Origin: Sulfurimonas sp.
GTDB lineage: Bacteria > Campylobacterota > Campylobacteria > Campylobacterales > Sulfurimonadaceae
Direction: 5' to 3'
Length of the DNA: 58,807 nucleotides
NCBI GenBank assembly: GCA_003978465.1
Contig: QNZS01000045.1
Coordinates: 1 to 58,807 of the forward strand
The translations under genes were made by a program, and so were the position numbers. A model generated the notes under the pieces. That model did no database searches and was not told where the DNA came from. It saw only the letters and a program-made list of their open reading frames with translations. This document shows, piece after piece, positions 53,229 through 58,807 of this stretch; within the stretch, counting starts at the first letter, position 1; each line of letters begins with the position of its first letter.

Positions 53229-53720
53229 ATGACACTCTTTCAAATCTTTATGCTTGGGACTTCTGTCTTTTTTGCATATAAAATTTATGAACACATTCAA
53301 ACTCTTGATGATCCAGAAGAAAATGTAAGTGAGCCAAGTAGAACAGCAGAGAGTTTTTCTACATTTGATTCTATCTCTCTTTTAGAAAAAGCTGATGATG
53401 AGGTTGTAAAAGGTAATTTAGATAAGGCATTAGCGATTTACAGTGAAGCAAATATCAAAGAGCCTAAAAGTGGAGAAACACTTTTTAAAATGGGATTTAC
53501 ACTTGGACTTCAAGGGAGAAATAAAGAGGCTTTAGAGTATTATCAAGATGCACTTAAAGTTGATTTAGAGAATCCTTTTTCTCATTTGGAAATTGCATAT
53601 ATATATCTTAAGGATGGTGAATATGCTAGTGCTAGAACTCATTTAAATGCAGCTTTAGAACTAGATCCTAACTTAGAAAAAGCAAAAATAGAAATAGAGA
53701 AACTAAACGCAGAGGTATAA
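53229..53720 (+). CDS. Membrane-anchored TPR protein
   Basis: This 163-residue protein has one N-terminal hydrophobic segment (TLFQIFMLGTSVFFAYKIYEHI, residues 2-23), an acidic linker, and at least three tetratricopeptide repeats: LEKADDEVVKGNLDKALAIYSEANIKEP, ETLFKMGFTLGLQGRNKEALEYYQDALKVD and PFSHLEIAYIYLKDGEYASARTHLNAALELDP. It likely is an adaptor for a membrane or envelope complex. Its partner is unknown. It lies between an envelope peptidase and a nif3-like gene, 3 and 1 bases away. Confidence 0.75.
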   Translation: MTLFQIFMLGTSVFFAYKIYEHIQTLDDPEENVSEPSRTAESFSTFDSISLLEKADDEVVKGNLDKALAIYSEANIKEPKSGETLFKMGFTLGLQGRNKEALEYYQDALKVDLENPFSHLEIAYIYLKDGEYASARTHLNAALELDPNLEKAKIEIEKLNAEV

Positions 53721-53721
53721 G

Positions 53722-54450
53722 ATGAAAATATCCAAAATTTATAAGTTTTTAAATGAGCTCTCTCCTTTTGATCTTCAAGAAAAGTGGGATAATTCAGGAC
53801 TCTTAATAGGTGATTTTAATGAAGAGATTAGTCAAATTGCCTTGAGTATTGATGTTGATGAAACACTCATTGATTCATTAGAAAACAACACACTTTTAAT
53901 CACACACCATCCTATCATTTTTGGTGGATTAAAACAGCTAGAATTTTCAAAATATCCAGCAAATTTAATCAAAAAAATGATTAAAAAAAATATTTCTAAT
54001 ATAGCAATGCATACGAACTTTGATCAAACACACCTAAATGAATATGTTGCAACAGAGATACTTGGCTATAAAATTGCAAAAAAAGATGGATTTGTTGCTT
54101 ACTTAGAAATTGATGAAGATTTTGATGTTTTTGCTCTGAAAGTTGCTACTGCATTTGGACTTAAATCTGTACGAACAGTTAAGTGCTCACAACGAGTCAA
54201 AAAGGTCGCTTTGACCACTGGTTCAGGCTGTTCTTTAATGCGAAGTTTAGATGCAGATTGTTTCTTAACAGGTGATGTAAAATACCATGATGCAATGGAA
54301 GCAAAAAGTATCAAGTTATCGCTAATTGACATAGGCCATTACGAAAGTGAACACTTTTTTGCACAAATTCTAGAGAAAAATTTGAAAAATTTAGGTTTAA
54401 AAGTTATAATTGCATCATCAGAAAATCCATTTACATATATACACCCTTAA
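53722..54450 (+). CDS. Nif3-like dinuclear metal-centre protein (DUF34/YbgI family)
   Basis: This 242-residue protein has the family motifs: EKWDNSGLLIGDF near residues 20-32, LLITHHPIIFGGLK near residues 58-71 with the metal-ligand histidines, AMHTNFDQTHLNEYVAT near 102-118, and GHYESEHFF near residue 207. In GTP cyclohydrolase-like metal proteins of this family the exact activity is debated. The order matches HP0959 upstream of HP0958. It starts 1 base after the TPR gene. Confidence 0.88.
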   Translation: MKISKIYKFLNELSPFDLQEKWDNSGLLIGDFNEEISQIALSIDVDETLIDSLENNTLLITHHPIIFGGLKQLEFSKYPANLIKKMIKKNISNIAMHTNFDQTHLNEYVATEILGYKIAKKDGFVAYLEIDEDFDVFALKVATAFGLKSVRTVKCSQRVKKVALTTGSGCSLMRSLDADCFLTGDVKYHDAMEAKSIKLSLIDIGHYESEHFFAQILEKNLKNLGLKVIIASSENPFTYIHP

Positions 54451-54459
54451 AGGACCTAA

Positions 54460-55173
54460 ATGAACAACCACCTTCAACAGCTTATTGACCTCTCTATTAT
54501 AGATAAAGATATCGATGCATTTGAACCTCAAATTGAAGAGGCAAACTATAATTATGAAGCAGCACTTGCAAAGACTAAAAGTATTGAGACGGACATTGAG
54601 AACTTAAGTAATGAAATAAAAGAAGAAGAAGTTAAAAAGAGTAAAAATGAAATTCACTTAGGGGAACTTTCACAAAAACTTGAAGAAAATTCTAAAAAAA
54701 GTGGTGATGTTAAAACTGAACGTGAAATGAAATCACTTCAACTTGAAGAAGAAATTGCTAAAGAGCAAGTAACTTTTGCAAATGAAGAAATAGCACGTTT
54801 GGAAAAAATTATTGAGTTAAAAAAAGAACAAAGAGAAGTTGCAGAAGTGTCTTTAGTTGAACTTTCAGCTTCACTAGAATCTGTAAAAGTAGATGTTGAT
54901 GCAAAATTAAAGTCTATTAATAAAGATCGCCAAGAAGTATTTATTAAGAAAGAAAAGCTTCTTAATGTAGTAAACCAAAAAGGTTTAGCTTTTTATCAAA
55001 AAATTCGTAGATGGGCAAAAAATTCAACAGTTGTTCATGTAGAAGAACAAGCTTGTATGGGTTGTCATATGATTATTAGTGATAAAGTTTATTCAGATAT
55101 TATAAAAGGTGAAGAAATCACAACTTGTCCTCACTGTGGTCGTATTCTTTACACAAAGCCTAACGAAGAGTAA
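54460..55173 (+). CDS. flgZ: Coiled-coil zinc-ribbon protein FlgZ (HP0958 family)
   Basis: The 237-residue protein has long antiparallel coiled-coil helices (residues about 5-170) and a C-terminal C4 zinc ribbon (CMGCHMIISDKVYSDI, then TCPHCGRILY). This matches HP0958, named FlgZ, an RpoN-stabilising chaperone needed for flagella in Helicobacter, and it sits in the same order (nif3, flgZ, waaA, pseudouridine synthase as HP0959-HP0956). AAAGGACC precedes the ATG. It is likely a regulator linking flagellar assembly with RpoN. Confidence 0.85.
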   Translation: MNNHLQQLIDLSIIDKDIDAFEPQIEEANYNYEAALAKTKSIETDIENLSNEIKEEEVKKSKNEIHLGELSQKLEENSKKSGDVKTEREMKSLQLEEEIAKEQVTFANEEIARLEKIIELKKEQREVAEVSLVELSASLESVKVDVDAKLKSINKDRQEVFIKKEKLLNVVNQKGLAFYQKIRRWAKNSTVVHVEEQACMGCHMIISDKVYSDIIKGEEITTCPHCGRILYTKPNEE

Positions 55174-55175
55174 GT

Positions 55176-56342
55176 TTGAAGCCCTTTACGTTAGTTTATT
55201 ACACTTTGAGTGTGATGCTCTATCTTATAGCATTACCTCTTATTGTGTATCTAGCGTTTAAGGCTAAGTACAAAGAGTCAATCCCTGCACGTTTTTTTCT
55301 TTTTAAAAACCCTACATTTTCAAAAACAGAAGCTATTTGGTTTCATGTGTGCTCACTTGGCGAAGCAAATGCTTTAAAGCCTTTATTGCCTTTATTAAAG
55401 GATAAAGAAGTACTTATAAGTACAATAACTCAGACCGGATATACTGAAGCTTTAAAGTATAATGCAGAAGTGCGCTACCTCCCTTTTGAAATATTTTTAC
55501 CATTTTGGATAAAAAAACAAAAGGTTTTAGTAATTCTTGAAGCTGAATTTTGGTACTTACTTTTTGCAGTTACTAGAAAGCGTGGTGCAAAAATAGTACT
55601 TTTAAATGCAAGAATTTCTGATAAAAGTGTTAAAAGATATTTACAGTTTGCATGGTTTTATAAAAAACTTTTAACTTATGTTGACACACTGTATGTACAA
55701 AGTGAAATTGATAAGAATCGTTTTATTGCACTGGGTGGAAGAAATATAGAAGTTATAGGGAACATTAAGTTAGCAAATGAGATAAAACACTCTCAAGAAT
55801 ATGAAAAACCCAATGTTTTAACAATAGTTGCAGCAAGTACTCATGAAAGTGAAGAAAAATCTGCTTTAGCTGCATTTATAGAGTTAGTTAGAGAAAAAAA
55901 TGCAAAATTTATTGTTGTGCCTCGTCACCCAGAGCGTTTTGATATAGTGTATGAGTTATTACTCAAAGGGGCTAAGGACAATGGACTAAGCCTGAGTCGT
56001 TTTTCTCAGACTCATAATTTTGATACAGATATAATTTTAGTAGATATGATGGGTGAGTTAAATAATATCTACCGGATAAGTGACATAGCAATTGTAGGTG
56101 GGGCATTTAGAGAAGATGTAGGCGGACACAATCCACTTGAACCTGCACATTTTGGATGTAAAATAATTACTGGAAAGCATATTTACGAGCAAAAAGAGCT
56201 TTTTAAGTATGTACATCATGTGCAGTATGTAGAGCGAGATGAGATATTTGATGCTTTTAAAAAAGCAGAAAACTTACCGTCTTCCTTGGTTGAGGAAACT
56301 ATTGATTTAAATCCAATAGTAAATAAAATACTCGAACAATAA
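55176..56342 (+). CDS. waaA: 3-Deoxy-D-manno-octulosonic acid transferase
   Basis: WaaA (KdtA) adds KDO to lipid A on the inner face of the cytoplasmic membrane. The 388-residue protein starts with a membrane anchor (VYYTLSVMLYLIALPLIVYLAF) and has the family parts IWFHVCSLGEANALKPLL, LLNARISDKS, VAASTHESEEKSALAAF, VVPRHPERFD and FREDVGGHNPLEPAHFGCKIITG. The TTG start overlaps nothing but is 2 bases after flgZ. Length is shorter than E. coli (425), as in Helicobacter. It fits the LPS genes lptD and lptM-like of this window. Confidence 0.93.
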   Translation: MKPFTLVYYTLSVMLYLIALPLIVYLAFKAKYKESIPARFFLFKNPTFSKTEAIWFHVCSLGEANALKPLLPLLKDKEVLISTITQTGYTEALKYNAEVRYLPFEIFLPFWIKKQKVLVILEAEFWYLLFAVTRKRGAKIVLLNARISDKSVKRYLQFAWFYKKLLTYVDTLYVQSEIDKNRFIALGGRNIEVIGNIKLANEIKHSQEYEKPNVLTIVAASTHESEEKSALAAFIELVREKNAKFIVVPRHPERFDIVYELLLKGAKDNGLSLSRFSQTHNFDTDIILVDMMGELNNIYRISDIAIVGGAFREDVGGHNPLEPAHFGCKIITGKHIYEQKELFKYVHHVQYVERDEIFDAFKKAENLPSSLVEETIDLNPIVNKILEQ

Positions 56343-56364
56343 AAAATAAAAGGAAATAAACACA

Positions 56365-57099
56365 ATGGCGACAGAAAAAGCATATAAGATTCTTGCATTG
56401 CAAGAGGGCATTTCTAACAACAACGCAAAGTCTATGATAGACCGTGGGCTAGTGTATGTTGGAAATAAAAAAGTAGTAATTGCTCGTGGGGAGCTAAATG
56501 CAGATACAAAGTTTAGAACGATTAAAGTAGAACGTCCTAAGGTCATTTTTGAAAATGATGACATAGTTGTAGTTGATAAACCAACATATGTAAACTCTGA
56601 TGAGATAGAGCGACAGTTCAAACCTGCAGTTCTACTCCACAGACTTGACCGTGAAACATCTGGTGTTTTAATGCTTGTTAAAAACGAAGAGTTCCGAGAG
56701 AAAGCAATTAAAGAGTTTAGACAAGATAAAGTATATAAAGAGTATATCGCTTGGGTTGAAGGTATCATGAGTGAGCCTATAGAGGTTGATAAACCAATAT
56801 CAACACAAAAAAAGAATAATAAAGCCTACTCCAATGTATCTCCAAAAGGAAAACCCGCAAGAAGTGAGTTTTTTCCAGACTTAGTAAGTGCAAATAAAAC
56901 GAAAATTAAATGCATTATTCATCATGGACGTACTCACCAAATTCGTGTACATCTACGTTATATTGACCACTCTATTGTTGGTGATGAGCAGTATGGTGGA
57001 CGTCGTGCAAAACGTGTGATGCTTCATGCACATAAAGTAAGACTTCTTGGTATGGAGTTTAATGCTCCTGAACCTAAAGAGTTTATACACTTTCAATAG
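56365..57099 (+). CDS. RluA-family pseudouridine synthase with an S4 domain
   Basis: This 244-residue enzyme makes pseudouridine in rRNA or tRNA. An S4-like RNA-binding part is at the start (KAYKILALQEGISNNNAKSMIDRGLVYVGNKKV, residues 5-37). The catalytic motif LHRLDRETSGVLML has Asp95, and HHGRTHQIRVHLRYIDHSIVGDEQYGG is the C-terminal family signature. The target site is not evident. The position matches HP0956. The start is preceded by AAAGGAAAT. Confidence 0.9.
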   Translation: MATEKAYKILALQEGISNNNAKSMIDRGLVYVGNKKVVIARGELNADTKFRTIKVERPKVIFENDDIVVVDKPTYVNSDEIERQFKPAVLLHRLDRETSGVLMLVKNEEFREKAIKEFRQDKVYKEYIAWVEGIMSEPIEVDKPISTQKKNNKAYSNVSPKGKPARSEFFPDLVSANKTKIKCIIHHGRTHQIRVHLRYIDHSIVGDEQYGGRRAKRVMLHAHKVRLLGMEFNAPEPKEFIHFQ

Positions 57100-57161
57100 C
57101 ATATCAGCAATGCTTTGCTAAAATGCAAAAAAATTAAATACCTAAAATAAGAGAGAAATAT

Positions 57162-58508
57162 ATGTTTGATACTTTAACAGATTCCTTTACAAGTGCAATA
57201 AAAAAGATTCGTTTTCATGACGATGAGAAAGCCTTAAGTAAAGCACTAGCTGAGCTAAAGAAAAATCTTTTAAAAGCGGATGTAAACTATAAAGTAGTAA
57301 AAGAACTCTTAGAAAAAGTACAGTTACGTACAAAAGAAAAAGGTATCGGTAAAGATCAGTTTTTAGAGGCTCTCCGAATCTCTTTAACTGAGTTATTAGA
57401 AGTTGGAGGGAACAAAGGTTTTGTGTTTGCACCAAACCCCCCAACCACAATACTTATGACAGGTTTACAAGGCTCAGGTAAAACAACTACTACTGGTAAA
57501 CTCGCTACATATCTTAAAAATAAGCAAAAGAAAGTTCTTATTGTTGCAGCCGATTTACAGCGTTTAGCAGCAGTAGAACAACTCCGTCAAATTACAGCTC
57601 AGATAGAAGTAGAACTGTATGAAGACGAAGCAAGTAAAAGTCCTGTTGACGTTGTTAAAGCAGCTATGAAATATGCACACTCTAAGATATTTGATGTTGT
57701 ACTTATTGATACAGCTGGACGTTTAGCGATAGATGATGGACTAATGAATGAGCTAGAAGATGTTAAAAAAGCAGCTTCTCCTGATGAAATTTTTTATGTA
57801 GTAGATTCACTGACTGGTCAAGATGCTATAAGAACAGCGACTACATTTAAAGAAAAAATTGGTATTGATGGTGTAATCCTCTCTAAATACGATGGAGACT
57901 CAAAGGGTGGGGTAGCATTGGGCCTTTCAAGTCAAGTACAAGTGCCATTGCGTTTTATCGGTAATGGTGAGAAGATGGAAGACTTAGAAATCTTTTTACC
58001 TGAACGTATAGTCAATCGTCTTATGGGATTTGGTGATGTTGAAGGTTTAGCTGAAAAAACTGCTGATATTATAGACGAAAAACAAGCAAAACGTCTGAGT
58101 AAAAAGATTCAAAAAGGTAAGTTTAACTTTAATGACTTTTTAGAGCAGATGGAATCAATGAAAAAAATGGGTAGTATGAGTTCTATAATGGGAATGATTC
58201 CAGGAATGGGCTCAATGAGTAAGGCTATTAAAGACTTTGACTTTGAAAACTCAGGTGAACTTAAAAATATCAAAGCAATGGTTAGCTCAATGACAAAAAA
58301 AGAGCGTGAAGAGCCAGATCTTATTAATAATTCACGTAAACAAAGAATTGCAATTGGTTGTGGACTTACTATAGTTGAGATAAACAGAATGATCAAACAG
58401 TTTAAAAATGCAGGTAAAATGGCGAAGAAGTTCTCTGGTAAAAATGGAATGAAACAGCTCCAATCAATGATGGGTGGAGCTGGCGGTATAGCTGGACTAC
58501 CTCGTTAA
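57162..58508 (+). CDS. ffh: Signal recognition particle protein Ffh
   Basis: Ffh is the GTPase of the signal recognition particle, which brings nascent membrane proteins to FtsY and the translocon. The 448-residue protein has the N domain (MFDTLTDSFTSAIKKIRFHD), the G domain with GLQGSGKTTTTGKLA near residue 100, VLIDTAGRLAIDDGLMNEL near 180, and ILSKYDGDSKGGVAL, and a methionine-rich M domain at the C-terminus (EQMESMKKMGSMSSIMGMIPGMGSMS). The binding RNA is not in the window. It follows the pseudouridine synthase after 62 bases with a TAAAAT -10-like box. Confidence 0.97.
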   Translation: MFDTLTDSFTSAIKKIRFHDDEKALSKALAELKKNLLKADVNYKVVKELLEKVQLRTKEKGIGKDQFLEALRISLTELLEVGGNKGFVFAPNPPTTILMTGLQGSGKTTTTGKLATYLKNKQKKVLIVAADLQRLAAVEQLRQITAQIEVELYEDEASKSPVDVVKAAMKYAHSKIFDVVLIDTAGRLAIDDGLMNELEDVKKAASPDEIFYVVDSLTGQDAIRTATTFKEKIGIDGVILSKYDGDSKGGVALGLSSQVQVPLRFIGNGEKMEDLEIFLPERIVNRLMGFGDVEGLAEKTADIIDEKQAKRLSKKIQKGKFNFNDFLEQMESMKKMGSMSSIMGMIPGMGSMSKAIKDFDFENSGELKNIKAMVSSMTKKEREEPDLINNSRKQRIAIGCGLTIVEINRMIKQFKNAGKMAKKFSGKNGMKQLQSMMGGAGGIAGLPR

Positions 58509-58545
58509 AGGAAAAATAAGACTTTACTTTTAAGTATTACTTGGA

Positions 58546-58551
58546 TATAAT
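58546..58551 (+). promoter_or_regulatory. -10 box for the rpsP leader
   Basis: A perfect TATAAT in GGATATAATTCCAG lies about 180 bases before the rpsP ATG, so the transcript has a long leader. Confidence 0.6.
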
Positions 58552-58557
58552 TCCAGT

Positions 58558-58729
58558 ATCGTAATAACTTCTGAAATAATCCCTCTGTGATTAGAAGGTA
58601 TCTCTTTTTTAGAGATATAAGACGCCAAATGGCGGTAAGAGGCACAATAAACTACTTGTATTTATTTACAAAATGTATTTATTCTGCAAAAAAATACCCC
58701 TAAAATATTTATAACCTAAAAGGAAACAC
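58558..58729 (+). promoter_or_regulatory. Structured leader of rpsP (three-way junction)
   Basis: The leader contains two hairpins inside a closing stem. CCTCT (58582-58586) pairs with AGAGG (58638-58642). Within this, TATCTCT - TTTTT - AGAGATA makes a seven-pair hairpin and CGCC - AAAT - GGCG a four-pair one. Together they form a three-way junction. The remaining part is AT-rich, with AAAAGGAAACAC as ribosome site. It could be a ribosomal-protein autoregulation site or a small RNA; no known family is recognised. Confidence 0.5.
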
Positions 58730-58807
58730 ATGACAGTAATTAGACTTACTCGTATGGGAAGAAAAAAGAGACCATTTTATCGTTTAGCGGTAACAGATAG
58801 CCGTAAA
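58730..58807 (+). CDS. rpsP: 30S ribosomal protein S16, 3' end cut by window
   Basis: The first 26 residues ([26 protein letters not shown]) are the standard start of ribosomal protein S16, a small basic protein of the 30S body. The rest lies outside the window. AAAAGGAAACAC gives the ribosome site. The order ffh-rpsP is typical, with rimM and trmD expected next. Confidence 0.97.
   Translation, partial: MTVIRLTRMGRKKRPFYRLAVTDSRK

Noticed and set aside
56307..56768. 153-codon minus-strand ORF opposite the pseudouridine synthase
   Set aside because: Antisense to a conserved catalytic region; composition is typical of a shadow frame.
1..58807. Mobile elements, prophage, toxin-antitoxin, restriction or CRISPR loci
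   Set aside because: No transposase, integrase, phage, nuclease-methylase pair or regular direct repeats were seen on either strand.

Overview
The window is a chromosomal segment from a Campylobacterota (epsilonproteobacterial) genome, most like Sulfurimonas or a close relative. I infer this from the low G+C content, from a complex I operon without an NADH-oxidising module, and from several gene neighbourhoods remembered from Helicobacter and Campylobacter: nuoN-pflA, cheZ-prtC, bamD-lon, purD-RDD-lptD-phosphoribosyltransferase-pnp, and nif3-flgZ-waaA-pseudouridine synthase. The genus is a guess. No database search was possible. No mobile element, prophage, CRISPR array, defence island or rRNA operon was seen; almost everything is core metabolism or cell machinery.

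Layout. 1-11204: the nuo operon from a 5'-truncated nuoD through a small NuoE-like gene and nuoG to nuoN, followed by pflA (flagellar motor scaffold). 13587-17215, minus strand: dapB, then trxB, a cysteine-free thioredoxin-fold-like membrane protein and trxA, then a PHP-type histidinol phosphatase. 17297-24266, plus: a CheZ-type phosphatase, a U32 peptidase-family protein, purE, a DUF89 protein, an eroded outer-membrane protein gene, glyQ, a 36-residue membrane protein and recG. 24302-24835, minus: long HPF. 25390-28571, plus: bamD-lon. 29087-31349, minus: uvrC and a possible DciA-like gene, overlapping head to head with an LptM-like lipoprotein gene that leads the plus-strand run nadB-nhaD; guaA and hemD follow. 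37013-38552: a 6S-like RNA in front of purD, then an RDD protein, lptD, a phosphoribosyltransferase-like protein and pnp. 44182-46959: atpE, a structured RNA segment, tRNA-Leu(GAG), cysteine synthase, a PabC-like enzyme and an SspB-like protein. 46970-47872: a LysR regulator on the minus strand. 47999-58508: uvrD/pcrA, truB, csrA, ispE, smpB, an M23 peptidase, a TPR protein, a Nif3-like protein, flgZ, waaA, an RluA-family pseudouridine synthase and ffh. The window ends inside rpsP.

Genes are tightly packed, often with 1-14 bp overlaps, so long stretches are probably cotranscribed. The wider gaps are informative. Several hold traces of decayed genes: a PAS plus response-regulator relic at 28605-29040, a beta-barrel protein relic at 21050-21347, a secreted-protein relic at 36663-36849 and unidentified relics near 19839-20192, 24900-25045 and 44761-44915. 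Others hold structured RNA: the 6S-like RNA, a stem-loop with a GUAA tetraloop between atpE and tRNA-Leu, and a three-way-junction leader in front of rpsP.

I found no clearly new multi-gene system. The best leads are the atpE-tRNA RNA element, the rpsP leader, the SspB-like protein, the cysteine-free thioredoxin-like protein inside the trxA-trxB cluster, and the CheZ with CheY-docking-like motifs at both ends.
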